From NCBI RefSeq assembly GCF_900218035.1, contig NZ_OBMR01000010.1, forward strand, positions 62,001 through 126,000: a stretch of 64,000 nt of DNA. The letters run 5' to 3'. Shown piece by piece: positions 1-8,669 of this stretch. The stretch's first letter is position 1. Each line of letters opens with the position of its first letter. Below the pieces are notes generated by a model. It did not search any database. It was not told where the DNA came from and saw only the letters and a program-made list of their open reading frames with translations. Source of the DNA: Pseudobutyrivibrio ruminis DSM 9787 (lineage in GTDB: Bacteria > Bacillota > Clostridia > Lachnospirales > Lachnospiraceae). A program made the position numbers and the translations under genes.

Positions 1-2
1 TC

Positions 3-521
3 CAGACAATCTGCCCATTGCATGGACCGGTTTTGACAGAGAATTTAGATTACTACATTAATCTTTATGATACATGGAGTAGCTATAAGTCAGAGGAAGA
101 GGGCGTGCTTGTTGCATGCGCTTCTATCCACGGCAATACAAAGAAAGCTGCGCTTGAGCTTGTCGAAAAGCTAAAGGCAAATGGCACTAAGGTGCAGTTT
201 ATCGACCTTACAAGAGCAAGCCTGTCAGAGGCAGTTGCAAGAGCATTTTATTGGGATAAGATGGTGTGCTGCGCTTGCACTTATGATGGAGGATTATTCC
301 CACCAATGCAGGATTTCTTACATCATCTTACAGCAAAGGCTTATCAGAATCGCAAGGTGGCATTTGTTGAAAATGGCACATGGGCGCCTCAGGCAGCTAA
401 GTGCATGAAGGCAATTCTTGAGCCAATGAAAAATATGGAATTTGTGGAGCCAGTGGTTTCCATTAAATCAACACTACAGGATTCATCGGTGTTAGATGAT
501 TTGGTAGTAGCATTAAAGTAA
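3..521 (+). CDS. A-type flavoprotein (flavo-diiron protein), C-terminal part
   Basis: Only the last 172 codons are in the window; the gene runs in from the left edge. The first residues read ICPLHGPVL, the typical link between the diiron beta-lactamase-like domain and the flavodoxin domain of FprA-type proteins. A flavodoxin-like domain follows, with an FMN-phosphate loop at ASIHGNTKKAA and a CTYDGGLFPPM segment. Family members reduce O2 or NO to water or N2O in the cytoplasm of anaerobes, fed by rubredoxin or another reductant. Which substrate is preferred cannot be told from this half. The metal-ligand domain is outside the window, so an intact enzyme is inferred. Confidence 0.88.
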   Translation, partial: QTICPLHGPVLTENLDYYINLYDTWSSYKSEEEGVLVACASIHGNTKKAALELVEKLKANGTKVQFIDLTRASLSEAVARAFYWDKMVCCACTYDGGLFPPMQDFLHHLTAKAYQNRKVAFVENGTWAPQAAKCMKAILEPMKNMEFVEPVVSIKSTLQDSSVLDDLVVALK

Positions 522-538
522 TAAAAATTTTTAAGTGA

Positions 539-622
539 GCAAGTAGTACACAAGCTCTGATAATTCTCAAGTGAGACATGTTGTCGAACGGAGAATTCAT
601 CAGGCTTGTGGACGTAACTTGC
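539..622 (+). promoter_or_regulatory. Long stem-loop leader upstream of ldh
   Basis: A 20-nt arm at 549-568 pairs with 591-610 with only two single-base bulges, closing a 22-nt loop. Outside it, GCAAGT (539-544) can pair with ACTTGC (617-622). No T-run follows, so it is not a simple terminator. The ldh ribosome site (GGAGGT, 631-636) begins just after it. It could be a regulatory RNA leader, or an operator if read as DNA. Confidence 0.6.
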
Positions 623-640
623 GGAGTACAGGAGGTGCGT

Positions 641-1594
641 ATGGCAGTAGAAGTAAACCATAGAAAAGTAGCGATTATAGGAGCGGGATTTGTAGGCTCA
701 GCTACAGCTTTTGCTCTTTCTCAGAGCGGTCTGTTTTCAGAGATGGTTTTAATTGATGCAGACCATGAAAAGGCAGAAGGTGAGGCGATGGATATTTCCC
801 ATGGCGCACCATTTACAAAGCCTATTAAGATTTATGCGGGAGATTATGATGATGTGGCTGATGCAGCTATCTGTGTAGTTACAGCTGGTGCAGGACAAAA
901 GCCAGGTGAGACAAGACTTGATCTTGTACACAAGAATGTTGGTATCTTTAAATCAATCATTCCAGAAATTTCTAAGAGAAATTTTGGCGGAATTTTGCTT
1001 ATCGTAGCAAATCCTGTTGATGTTCTTACTCTTGCAGCTTTAAAGCTTTCTGGTCTCCCAGAAAATAGAGTAATCGGCTCAGGTACAGTTCTCGATTCTG
1101 CTCGTCTTAAGACAGAGCTTGGTGAGCACCTTGGCATTGATAGCCGTTCGGTGCATGCTTTTATCATTGGCGAGCATGGTGATAGCGAAATTGCTGCATT
1201 TTCAAGTGCTAATGTTTCTGGTATTCCTCTTAATGATTTCTGTGAAATGAGAGGTCACTTTAATCATGAGGCATCTGAAAAGGCAATTGCAGAGCGAGTA
1301 AAAAATGCTGCTTACGAGATTATAAAGAGGAAACATGCTACATATTATGGCGTAGCTGTTGCTGTAAGACGTATTTGTGAAGTTATCATTCGTGATGAGA
1401 AATCAATCCTTCCAGTATCATCTATGATGCACGGTGAGTACGATATTGATGGCGTATGCCTTTCAATGCCAGCTGTTGTTGGTGCGGATGGATTGGAGAC
1501 AAAGGTTCCAATTTCTCTTGATGAAGATGAGATAAAGGCACTTCAGGAATCTGCTAAGACTCTTAAAGAGGTAGTAGGTACTATTGAGTGGTAA
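641..1594 (+). CDS. ldh: L-lactate dehydrogenase
   Basis: Cytoplasmic NAD-dependent enzyme that interconverts pyruvate and L-lactate, regenerating NAD+ in fermentation. The 317 residues show a Rossmann GAGFVG motif (14-19), Asp39 ending beta-2 as in NAD-specific enzymes, the substrate loop GQKPGETRLD with Gln86 (the lactate, not malate, signature) and Arg92, GTVLDSARL with the catalytic-pair Asp and substrate Arg, and GEHGDSE with the catalytic His. The ATG at 641 is chosen because GGAGGT sits 4 nt upstream. An in-frame ATG at 578 lies inside the leader stem-loop and has no ribosome site. Monocistronic: a terminator follows at 1621. Confidence 0.95.
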   Translation: MAVEVNHRKVAIIGAGFVGSATAFALSQSGLFSEMVLIDADHEKAEGEAMDISHGAPFTKPIKIYAGDYDDVADAAICVVTAGAGQKPGETRLDLVHKNVGIFKSIIPEISKRNFGGILLIVANPVDVLTLAALKLSGLPENRVIGSGTVLDSARLKTELGEHLGIDSRSVHAFIIGEHGDSEIAAFSSANVSGIPLNDFCEMRGHFNHEASEKAIAERVKNAAYEIIKRKHATYYGVAVAVRRICEVIIRDEKSILPVSSMMHGEYDIDGVCLSMPAVVGADGLETKVPISLDEDEIKALQESAKTLKEVVGTIEW

Positions 1595-1620
1595 AATAAT
1601 GTGCTAACTATATAATTAAT

Positions 1621-1645
1621 AAAGGCGAGGGTTTCCCTCGCCTTT
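1621..1645 (+). terminator. Terminator after ldh
   Basis: Perfect 11-bp stem AAAGGCGAGGG / CCCTCGCCTTT with a 3-nt loop. The T tract is short, and A residues on the left arm could give weak bidirectional use. Confidence 0.75.
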
Positions 1646-1677
1646 GATGTCAATGTCATATTATGGTGCAGGTGTGA

Positions 1678-2241
1678 ATGAATTTACAGCAGTTAAATGA
1701 AAAACAAATTTCAAAGCTCTATGAAGAGCATATGGTTATAGACTTTCCTAAAGATGAGCTGAAACCATTAAAGATGATTCTTAAATCTGTTGAAGAAGGA
1801 TTTTATGAGTGTCTTGGCCTTTTTGAGAAGAAAAAAATAGTAGGTTACACTTTTTTAGTAAGATTAGATAATAGCTATCTTATAGATTACATAGCTATTT
1901 TCCCGGAATTACGAAATAAAGGTATAGGAGCCAAACTTCTTAGACTTATAGACGAATATCTTGAAAATGCAGACAGAATCATAGGAGAAGTGGAAGATCC
2001 TACTTATACAAAAGATGAATCTCAAAAGCAGCTTCAGACAAGACGTTTGAATTTTTACCTTCGAAATAACTGTAGTGATACAGGACTTAGAGTAGAGTGC
2101 TTTGGAGTAAATTACATTGTTCTAGAGGCTGGAAATAAGCTTTGTCAAAATCAGAATGAGGCTTGGAATTTATATGAGAAATTCTATAAGAGTTTTTTAC
2201 CGACAGATAAATTTATAAAAAACATAAAGAGGCTAAATTAA
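1678..2241 (+). CDS. GNAT-family N-acetyltransferase
   Basis: A 187-residue protein with the GNAT acetyl-CoA site: a beta-4 strand (IDYIAIFPELR, about 73-83) followed by the R-x-x-G-x-G loop RNKGIGAKLL and helix alpha-3. Acetyl transfer from acetyl-CoA to an amine is the family reaction; the acceptor is unknown. The C-terminal third (FYLRNNCSDTGLRVECFGVNYIVLE) looks like the usual substrate-facing strand pair. The ATG has a GCAGGTG ribosome site close upstream. The next gene starts 13 nt after the stop, so they may be co-transcribed. Confidence 0.8.
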   Translation: MNLQQLNEKQISKLYEEHMVIDFPKDELKPLKMILKSVEEGFYECLGLFEKKKIVGYTFLVRLDNSYLIDYIAIFPELRNKGIGAKLLRLIDEYLENADRIIGEVEDPTYTKDESQKQLQTRRLNFYLRNNCSDTGLRVECFGVNYIVLEAGNKLCQNQNEAWNLYEKFYKSFLPTDKFIKNIKRLN

Positions 2242-2254
2242 AGAAATATTAGAT

Positions 2255-2548
2255 ATGAGAAATAAATCACCACTTAGTATAGAACTTTATAATACGCTAG
2301 TGCAGGATGGCTACGGGCACCAGTTTGCAACGCTGATAACAGATAATTTAAATACCGATTTCACAGCTGGGCGAATGCTAGGATATCTTGCTCATTATGA
2401 CCATCTGCCAGAAGTAGAAATTGCGGATGAGATGCTTGCTATATTAAGTGATAGAAAGCAAATCATGGATAAAAAGGCTGCAGAGAGCTATAATGCAGCT
2501 TGGAATAATTATAGACAGGCTGGAATATTTGATAATATCGAGGAATAA
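2255..2548 (+). CDS. Small hypothetical protein, 97 aa
   Basis: Soluble, acidic and predicted mostly helical, with no signal peptide or membrane segment. No family motif was recognised. The repeated acidic and aromatic pattern (LPEVEIADEMLAILSDRKQIMDKK) and codon use like its neighbours favour a real gene. The ribosome site is weak (AAAGAAA). It lies between a GNAT gene and a membrane protein gene, which does not reveal a role. Confidence 0.6.
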   Translation: MRNKSPLSIELYNTLVQDGYGHQFATLITDNLNTDFTAGRMLGYLAHYDHLPEVEIADEMLAILSDRKQIMDKKAAESYNAAWNNYRQAGIFDNIEE

Positions 2549-2575
2549 TTATTTCTAAGGGATGAAGGGGGAAAA

Positions 2576-3109
2576 ATGGAAAATCTTTTATATCTTAACG
2601 CAGTAATGCCATACGTTTATTTATTACTATTTTATGCTTCAAGCAGAATTACGGATAGTTGGGGATTGCTTTATAGCATTTGCTTTATTCTAATGGTAAT
2701 AGAAATTATATTCTCATTAATAGTTGCTTTGGCAGCACACGATAAAAGTAAACTTGCGAAGGTTAATTTAATTGTAAAGCTAATACAGATTCCGTATTAC
2801 GTATTATTTTTTATAGTGGCAACAGGTATTTTTTCTATTTTGATGGCTTTGGCAGGGGCTGGTATTTTTGTTTTACCAATACTTATAGCGATAGATGCGG
2901 CAGTATTCGCAACAACTGTTATACCTGCGGAAGTATGTTCAATAAAGCTAAAGTTGGATAATAAAATATCATTTGTCAAAATGGTCGGTTATCTAATTTT
3001 TAATTTATGGTATGTTTTGGATGTAATCTTAGCATTTGCCATAAGAAAAGATTATAAAAAAAATAAAGACTATACGAATATAGCTATGAGAAATATGGAG
3101 GCATCATGA
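2576..3109 (+). CDS. Multi-pass membrane protein of unknown function
   Basis: 177 residues with about four or five hydrophobic segments: roughly 5-22, 29-52, 63-86, 92-116 and 137-158. The C-terminus is basic and polar (KDYKKNKDYTN), suggesting a cytoplasmic tail. A strong ribosome site (AAGGGGG) precedes the ATG. No transporter or enzyme signature was recognised. The gene follows the 97-aa protein at 27 nt and may share its transcript. Function unknown. Confidence 0.65.
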   Translation: MENLLYLNAVMPYVYLLLFYASSRITDSWGLLYSICFILMVIEIIFSLIVALAAHDKSKLAKVNLIVKLIQIPYYVLFFIVATGIFSILMALAGAGIFVLPILIAIDAAVFATTVIPAEVCSIKLKLDNKISFVKMVGYLIFNLWYVLDVILAFAIRKDYKKNKDYTNIAMRNMEAS

Positions 3110-3237
3110 GAAAAAGGGTTCAGACTATTTGAGATAGTCATGAATACAATGTAATTTGATAACTGCTTATAGAAAATAGCTATAGCATATATTCATTTCG
3201 GGTAGTCTATAATTACAAGTATTAGGAGGTATATGCC

Positions 3238-3717
3238 ATGATTAATGAAAAGGTTAAGGCCTTCCTCGATGAAAAATCACTTGGGGATAGACTGACAGTC
3301 CATACAGAAACAATTGATACAGTTGAGCACGCCGCCCAGCAAATTGGATGCACTGAGCCAGAGATTGCGAAAACGCTTTCTTTTGTGGTAGAAGATAAGC
3401 CAGTTATTGTAGTAATGGCTGGAGATGGAAAAGTAAACAGCTCCAAGTTTAAATCTTATTTTCACACAAAGCCTCATATGATTCCACGTGATCAGGTGAG
3501 AGAAATCACTGGATTTCAGCCAGGTGGTGTTTGTCCTTTTGCTGTACCTGAGGATATTCCAATTTGGCTTGATGTTTCAATGCAAAGATTTGAATACGTT
3601 CATCCTGCAGGTGGAAATGAGTTCACATCTGTAAAAATCACACCAGATGAGCTTGAGCTTGCATCTGGCGCCGAAGGTTGGGTTGATATCTGCAAAGGAT
3701 GGAATGACAATGAATAG
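3238..3717 (+). CDS. YbaK/ProX-type aminoacyl-tRNA deacylase
   Basis: The 159-residue protein matches the single-domain YbaK/EbsC fold that hydrolyses mischarged tRNA (often Cys-tRNA-Pro) in the cytoplasm. Visible family features are the N-terminal HAAQQIGCTEPEIAKTLSF segment, the catalytic-lysine region DGKVNSSKFK, and the GFQPGGVCPFAV loop with the conserved GGVxPxG-like turn. TAGGAGG lies 8 nt before the ATG, and a TATAAT box at 3208-3213 suggests its own promoter. The exact mischarged tRNA is not predictable from sequence alone. Confidence 0.87.
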   Translation: MINEKVKAFLDEKSLGDRLTVHTETIDTVEHAAQQIGCTEPEIAKTLSFVVEDKPVIVVMAGDGKVNSSKFKSYFHTKPHMIPRDQVREITGFQPGGVCPFAVPEDIPIWLDVSMQRFEYVHPAGGNEFTSVKITPDELELASGAEGWVDICKGWNDNE

Positions 3718-3735
3718 GAATGGAAGTAACTTTTA

Positions 3736-4116
3736 ATGACTAGAGAAGAATGGTTTGCTCAGCTGTTTACTCGGCTGGGCAATTCTAAATTTAGAACAAG
3801 TTTTAAATTAAAGCAAAAAGATATAGACTATATACATGAGAAAGGGCTAGAAACTATAAGAGCTCACGCTGTAGATTTCATTGCTAAAAGAGAAGCTCCT
3901 GCTGTTATCCCTAATGATGGCAAGCAAACTCCTACAAAGGGCCATCCTGTATTTATTGCGCAGCATGCAACAGCTACCTGTTGTAGAGAGTGCATTAGAA
4001 AATGGCATAAAATGCAGCCTGGCAAGGAACTAAGCCAAGTTCAGCAAGAATATTTAGTTGATGTAATCATGACATGGATTGAGAAAGAACTAGAAGAGAA
4101 TAAACGTACAAGATAA
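3736..4116 (+). CDS. DUF4186 family protein
   Basis: 126 residues matching my memory of DUF4186. Conserved features are an FRTSFKLKQKDIDYI opening, NDGKQTPTKGHPVFIAQHATATCCRECIRKWH in the centre with two adjacent cysteines and a third Cys three residues on, and a C-terminal MTWIEKEL helix. The Cys/His cluster (H-A-T-A-T-C-C-x-x-C) suggests metal binding, but this is inference. Function is not known for the family. It starts 18 nt after the YbaK gene and probably shares its transcript. Confidence 0.78.
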   Translation: MTREEWFAQLFTRLGNSKFRTSFKLKQKDIDYIHEKGLETIRAHAVDFIAKREAPAVIPNDGKQTPTKGHPVFIAQHATATCCRECIRKWHKMQPGKELSQVQQEYLVDVIMTWIEKELEENKRTR

Positions 4117-4132
4117 TGGGAGGGTATATGGA

Positions 4133-4303
4133 ATGGAGACTTGGTTTTACGTTGTAGAAAGCATTGATGGCGATTACGCTAATTTAAAGAGAACTGATAT
4201 CGAATCTGATGAACTTAAATTAGTAGCTCGTGCCTTACTCCCTGCAGATATAGAAGAGGGTAGTAAACTGAAATATGAATTAATGCAGTATTTTCTAATC
4301 TAG
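4133..4303 (+). CDS. DUF3006-like small protein, 56 aa
   Basis: A short gene that length filters miss. The ATG at 4133 follows GGGAGG (4119-4124) and reads 56 codons to TAG at 4301. The product begins METWFYVVESIDGDYANL and continues with VARALLPADIEEGSKLKYE. This Y-V-V-x-x-I-x-G-D-x-A layout with a later L-P-x-x-x-x-E-G is typical of DUF3006 proteins, small beta-rich proteins of unknown role. The alternative ATG at 4128 gives only 9 codons. It sits 12 nt before the HD-domain gene in an apparent operon. Confidence 0.75.
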   Translation: METWFYVVESIDGDYANLKRTDIESDELKLVARALLPADIEEGSKLKYELMQYFLI

Positions 4304-4315
4304 GGGGAATCACAA

Positions 4316-4774
4316 ATGAGCAGATTAAAAACACTTCGTGAATACGTAGATAAAGAACTAAATCTATTGGAAGAAGATAAGCGCGCCAGTGCAACTGCAC
4401 ATTTATATGGCGTATCTCTTGCAGCCACTATTCTTGCCAAGAAGCGTGGACTTAATGAAGAGCTTGCCTCTATGGCAGCAATGCTACACGATATGCACGC
4501 CTACAAGAGTGGCTCTTACGATGATCATGCTCATTTAGGGGCTGATTTAGCCAGAAAGATTCTTGATGATTTGGCCATAACTACTTCAGCAGAAACTGAT
4601 ATTATCTGCTCTGCAATATATCATCATGATGACAAACTAGTAATTGATTCGCCTATGGATGAACTACTAAAAGATGCTGATGTAATCGATCATTGCTTTA
4701 AAGATTCATCTAAGCCTATCAAGGAAAAAGAGCAGAAGCGATATGAAAACCTTTGTAAAGAATTGGATTTGTAG
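4316..4774 (+). CDS. HD-domain hydrolase
   Basis: A 152-residue single HD domain. Metal-ligand motifs in order: His29 (ATAHLYGVS), the His-Asp pair in AAMLHDMH (about 57-59), HH in SAIYHHDDK, and an Asp in LLKDADVIDHC. HD proteins are metal-dependent phosphohydrolases acting on nucleotides or related phosphoesters; the substrate is unknown. A strong ribosome site (AGGGGGA) precedes the ATG. It lies between the DUF3006-like gene and an EamA transporter gene, with short gaps that suggest one transcript. Confidence 0.82.
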   Translation: MSRLKTLREYVDKELNLLEEDKRASATAHLYGVSLAATILAKKRGLNEELASMAAMLHDMHAYKSGSYDDHAHLGADLARKILDDLAITTSAETDIICSAIYHHDDKLVIDSPMDELLKDADVIDHCFKDSSKPIKEKEQKRYENLCKELDL

Positions 4775-4797
4775 AAATGATATTGGGGAGGTCTAAC

Positions 4798-5211
4798 ATG
4801 TGGTTTGTATTTGCTTTGTTATCAGCTATATTTGCAGCCTTAACTTCAATATTAGCTAAGATTGGTATAGAAGGAGTAAACTCAAACTTAGCTACAGCTA
4901 TTCGTACTGTCGTTGTGGTTGGTATGGCCTGGATAATGGTGTTTATCACAAATACTCAAAGTGGCGTATTTGCTATAAGCAAAAAGAGCTGGATATTTCT
5001 CATACTGTCAGGCTTAGCCACAGGCGCATCATGGTTATGCTACTACAAGGCTTTACAGATTGGTGATGCATCTAAAGTTATTCCGATTGATAAGCTTAGT
5101 GTTGTTATCACTCTAGTTTTAGCTTTTGTATTTTTACATGAAGACTTTACTATAAAATCACTTGTAGGATGCGCACTAATTGGTGCTGGAACCTTATTGT
5201 TGGTACTTTAA
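4798..5211 (+). CDS. Half-size EamA/DMT-family transporter
   Basis: 137 residues with about five membrane segments forming one EamA repeat, half the length of a usual 10-TM drug/metabolite transporter. Such half-size members are thought to dimerise. The end reads LSVVITLVLAFVFLHEDFTIKSLVGCALIGAGTLLLVL, a typical EamA close. The ATG at 4798 is preferred over the in-frame ATG at 4777 because GGGGAGG (4785-4791) precedes it. Substrate unknown. A 59-bp sequence also found before the gene at 16103 begins two bases after its stop. Confidence 0.85.
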   Translation: MWFVFALLSAIFAALTSILAKIGIEGVNSNLATAIRTVVVVGMAWIMVFITNTQSGVFAISKKSWIFLILSGLATGASWLCYYKALQIGDASKVIPIDKLSVVITLVLAFVFLHEDFTIKSLVGCALIGAGTLLLVL

Positions 5212-5213
5212 TA

Positions 5214-5272
5214 ATATTAATATTGCTATGCTTTATAACAAGGAGAACGATATTAATGGTTTTAGAAAATGA
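5214..5272 (+). repeat. 59-bp direct repeat, left copy
   Basis: Identical over 59 nt to 16061-16119. It carries an AAGGAG ribosome site and a start codon (ATG 5256), but here the frame ends after MVLEND at 5276. It is therefore a severed 5' end of the gene that is intact at 16103. The bases immediately outside differ (A/G on the left, T/A on the right). Confidence 0.9.
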
Positions 5273-5309
5273 TTAACAAAAATCTAATTTAAATACTGTT
5301 AATTATGTA

Positions 5310-5346
5310 GGCCGCATTGCTTGTTGTGCAATGTGGCCATTTTTTG
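5310..5346 (+). terminator. Strong terminator before the sensor kinase gene
   Basis: An 11-bp stem (5310-5320 with 5328-5338, one G-T pair), 7-nt loop, then ATTTTTTG. It closes the transcript from the left before the kinase gene. Confidence 0.88.
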
Positions 5347-5376
5347 TATGATTATTGTATTGGGTGGGGATATGTT

Positions 5377-7176
5377 ATGCGTAACATTATTAAAAAATAT
5401 AATAATCTTAAAATAGGCCAAAAGCTTATTAGTATTTTCTTATTAATATCTATAATACCTATAATCCTTCTACAGGTATATCAATTTACTAGCGTCAGAA
5501 AAACTATGACGTCTCAGGTTGATGAAATCATTTATGATGATTTAGTCCAAATATCAGAACGAACTAATCTTAGCATAGAAAACTACACAAACCTTCTATA
5601 TCAAATATATGTTGATGAGGATTTGATAGATGAAGTAATGGTCCTAATGAATGGAACAGAATCTAGAAAAGCAGCAGCACGAAGTGATATACGGGAAAAA
5701 CTTCACAGATACACAAGTGTAGTAGAAGGTATTAGAGCTATAAGTCTTGTATGTAAGAATGGTGAATCTGTCACATATGACTTTGAGACTGATTCTTCCA
5801 TGTTTAATATATGGCAAAAGTTTAATGATATGCGAATAGCTCCTCCATATTTGGATGCTGAAAGTAAATCAGGAATGGTCATTACACCTAGCATGAAGTT
5901 TGCAGAAAACAGTGGTACAAGCTACTATTTTCATATTTCAAAACGAATGTTTAATTTTGACATGCTTGAAAAAGGCAGCATAGCTACGGTAATTATGACT
6001 GTTGATGAAGATGTCTTAGATTCTATATGCAATTCTTCTGAAGCAAATACAAACGGAATAAACTTCATAGTTGATACAAATGGAAGAGTAGTATCTTATC
6101 CAGATGAAAAATATATTGCCACACAAGTAGGGGATGATATTAAAGCCTTCGTAAAAAATAGCGGTTATCTTTCTGAAACACACACACTAGGAGTCAATGA
6201 GTATATAGATGAATCTACCGGATGGACATTTATAAATGTATATGATGCAGATAAGATGCTAAAAGATGTAAGAAAAACTGAACTGATTACAATAATCATC
6301 TCTATTTCGGTAATACTTGTAGTTATTCTTATTATTATCTATACAACCAAAACCTTTAATAATTCTGTAAATACAATTGTTGAGGGAATGCAAACGGTAC
6401 AAGAGGGAGACTTAGATAAAAGAATAAATATCCATAGCACTGATGAATTTGGAATTATTGCAAATAATTTTAATGTAATGACAGAACGAGTAAAAGAGTT
6501 AATGCATCAAATCTCATCTGCCAAAGATCGCCAACGACATGCAGAATTAAAAGCATTGGAAGCTCAAATAAACCCTCATTTTTTATATAACACCTTAGAT
6601 ACAATTAACTGGATGGCTATAGAGCATCATGAAAATGAGATTAGTAAAGCATTAAGTAATTTAGGTCTTATATTGAGACATTCAATTAGTAAAGTAGAAG
6701 ATAAAACTCCTTTAAAACAGGAATGTGATTTTCTTACGAGATACTTGGATTTACAAGAACTTCGTTATGAGGGTTCTTTTAAATATGAGCTAATAATAGA
6801 TCCAGAAGTAAAAAACATTGTTATACATAAGTTATTAATTCAACCATTTGTGGAAAATGCCATTATACATGGATTTGAAGGAATAGAAGAAGGTGGACTT
6901 CTTTCAATAAACATAGACTTATCTTACGACAAAAAATATCTTCAGATAAGTATTGCCGACAATGGAAACGGATTTGAAGAAGATCTGCTGGTCAAAATGA
7001 ATGATAGGCAGTTCGTTATTGAGACCGATGATATTGAAGGCGTAGGTTTAGGACTAAGAAATGCATTTTCAAGATTAGTTATGTATTACGGAGATTTAGC
7101 ACACTGGAATATTAACAGTGTAGAAGAAATAGGAACGGAAATAACCCTGTATATACCAATGAGTGAGTGTTGTTAG
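5377..7176 (+). CDS. YesM-type sensor histidine kinase
   Basis: 599-residue membrane kinase. TM1 is at about 15-35, followed by an outside sensor region to about 300, TM2 at 302-324, a HAMP linker and a coiled region. The His_kinase domain has the phospho-acceptor in NPHFLYNTLD (His near 401). A HATPase has the N box VENAIIHGF (about 492), DNGNGFEED (about 528) and GVGLGLRN (about 555). It should autophosphorylate and pass phosphate to the regulator encoded next. The start at 5377 is favoured by GTGGGGA 6 nt upstream; an in-frame ATG at 5317 lies inside the terminator. First gene of the arabinoside block. Confidence 0.92.
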   Translation: MRNIIKKYNNLKIGQKLISIFLLISIIPIILLQVYQFTSVRKTMTSQVDEIIYDDLVQISERTNLSIENYTNLLYQIYVDEDLIDEVMVLMNGTESRKAAARSDIREKLHRYTSVVEGIRAISLVCKNGESVTYDFETDSSMFNIWQKFNDMRIAPPYLDAESKSGMVITPSMKFAENSGTSYYFHISKRMFNFDMLEKGSIATVIMTVDEDVLDSICNSSEANTNGINFIVDTNGRVVSYPDEKYIATQVGDDIKAFVKNSGYLSETHTLGVNEYIDESTGWTFINVYDADKMLKDVRKTELITIIISISVILVVILIIIYTTKTFNNSVNTIVEGMQTVQEGDLDKRINIHSTDEFGIIANNFNVMTERVKELMHQISSAKDRQRHAELKALEAQINPHFLYNTLDTINWMAIEHHENEISKALSNLGLILRHSISKVEDKTPLKQECDFLTRYLDLQELRYEGSFKYELIIDPEVKNIVIHKLLIQPFVENAIIHGFEGIEEGGLLSINIDLSYDKKYLQISIADNGNGFEEDLLVKMNDRQFVIETDDIEGVGLGLRNAFSRLVMYYGDLAHWNINSVEEIGTEITLYIPMSECC

Positions 7177-7178
7177 TT

Positions 7179-8669
7179 ATGAACATAGTTATCGTAGAAG
7201 ATGAAATTAAAATTAGAAATGGTTTATCACGACTGCTTTCTAGTTATGATGAGCACCAAGTAATAGCTAAGGCTAAGAATGGAAAGGAAGGAATCGATGC
7301 TATTATATCGCTTCGTCCAGACTTGGTTTTTACCGACATAAAGATGCCTGAAATGGATGGACTGCAGATGTTAGAGCAGCTCAAGGACGAAGGAATAGGC
7401 TGTCATAGTGTGATACTTACAGGTTATGCTGAATTTGATTATGCGAAAAGAGCATTAAACTGTGGTGCAGATGATTATCTATTAAAACCAATTACAGTGG
7501 ACGCCGTTGATAAAGTTTTAAGCGATATATCTAAAAAAATCATTAAAGAAGCTACCAAAATAGATGCTAATCCGTCCTCATATATAAGAGCCATAATAAC
7601 AGGTGCTTTAGATAACACAGAAGAAAATCTTAAGATAGCAGAGAGGATATTTGAACTGTTACCTGGGTATTCTCTTTCATTTGTTCGAGGATATAGCCCA
7701 AATGGTCGATTTAGTTATGATGCATTAGAAGAAAAGTTTAGAGATTACAAAGGATTATATATATCTGAGGATAGGAAAGATTTATTTCTTATAATTGACA
7801 AATCAACTAGTAGATATAAATCGAACGAAGATATATCGGCTATGTTAAATAGAAGACTTCCTGTGATTAGTGAATTAAAAGAATCAATTTGGTATATCTC
7901 TAACATACCAACCATTGAAAAGCTTAAAGATATTGCCTTGTCATCTGATAAAAAACTTCTCGTTTCACAGATGATAAATAAGAAGATCATTATTGAGAAT
8001 GAGGTTTCCGAAATTGCTGAAAATGACTATAAATATAATCCTGAGATTGAGAAAGTAATAGAAAGAATCCTCGTTAAAGGCGATAAAAAGAATTGGGATG
8101 AATGGAGTGAAAACTTTATAAATGACATATTGGGAAAAGGCTATAATCCATCCTCAATAAGACAGCTATACATGAACCTTTCCAACTATATAATGCAACT
8201 TTCTGTAAAGATTTGGCCAGAAAAGGGACGCCAACTCAGAGAATTAGAATCAGTTGAAAAGATTTCTAAAGCAAAAGTATTGTATGAATTAAAGGAATGT
8301 TTGGATGAACAGGCTAGTATAATTTATACAAATGAGACTTCACGTGATGATATTCATAATTATACTATTCTAAGGGCTATTGCCTATATTAGGGAGAACT
8401 ATGCCAATAAAATATCACAGGAAGATGTAGCCAATTACTTATCAATTACTCCAGAATACTTAAGTACATTGTTTCACCGTGAAATGAATAAAACATTTTC
8501 AGTCTTTGTAAATGAGTTTAGGGTTAGTCATGCTAAAAGACTTCTTAAGGGAAGTGATTTAAAAATATATGAAATAGCAGAACAAGTCGGTTTTACTGAC
8601 ACAAAATATTTTAATAGGGTTTTTAAAGACATCGAAGGCATATCACCTAAGGAGTTTAGAGAACGATGA
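7179..8669 (+). CDS. YesN-type response regulator, AraC-family output
   Basis: 496 residues. Receiver domain 1-120 with acidic pocket E7-D8, phospho-acceptor Asp53 (VFTDIKMPEMDG) and the conserved Lys in DDYLLKP. A long middle region of unknown fold follows, then a C-terminal pair of AraC helix-turn-helix motifs from about 400 (ISQEDVANYLSITPEYLSTLF and IYEIAEQVGFTDTKYFNRVFK, ending ISPKEFRER). The ATG at 7179 is used; a GTG at 7167 inside the kinase gene is possible. It probably activates the binding-protein and permease genes downstream. Confidence 0.92.
   Translation: MNIVIVEDEIKIRNGLSRLLSSYDEHQVIAKAKNGKEGIDAIISLRPDLVFTDIKMPEMDGLQMLEQLKDEGIGCHSVILTGYAEFDYAKRALNCGADDYLLKPITVDAVDKVLSDISKKIIKEATKIDANPSSYIRAIITGALDNTEENLKIAERIFELLPGYSLSFVRGYSPNGRFSYDALEEKFRDYKGLYISEDRKDLFLIIDKSTSRYKSNEDISAMLNRRLPVISELKESIWYISNIPTIEKLKDIALSSDKKLLVSQMINKKIIIENEVSEIAENDYKYNPEIEKVIERILVKGDKKNWDEWSENFINDILGKGYNPSSIRQLYMNLSNYIMQLSVKIWPEKGRQLRELESVEKISKAKVLYELKECLDEQASIIYTNETSRDDIHNYTILRAIAYIRENYANKISQEDVANYLSITPEYLSTLFHREMNKTFSVFVNEFRVSHAKRLLKGSDLKIYEIAEQVGFTDTKYFNRVFKDIEGISPKEFRER

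Noticed and set aside
578-640. An upstream ATG that would lengthen lactate dehydrogenase by 21 residues
   Set aside because: It lies in the loop of the leader stem, has no ribosome site, and adds residues that do not fit the family start. GGAGGT before 641 is decisive.
5317-5376. Longer start for the first sensor kinase
   Set aside because: The extra codons come from the terminator hairpin; the ATG at 5377 has a proper ribosome site.
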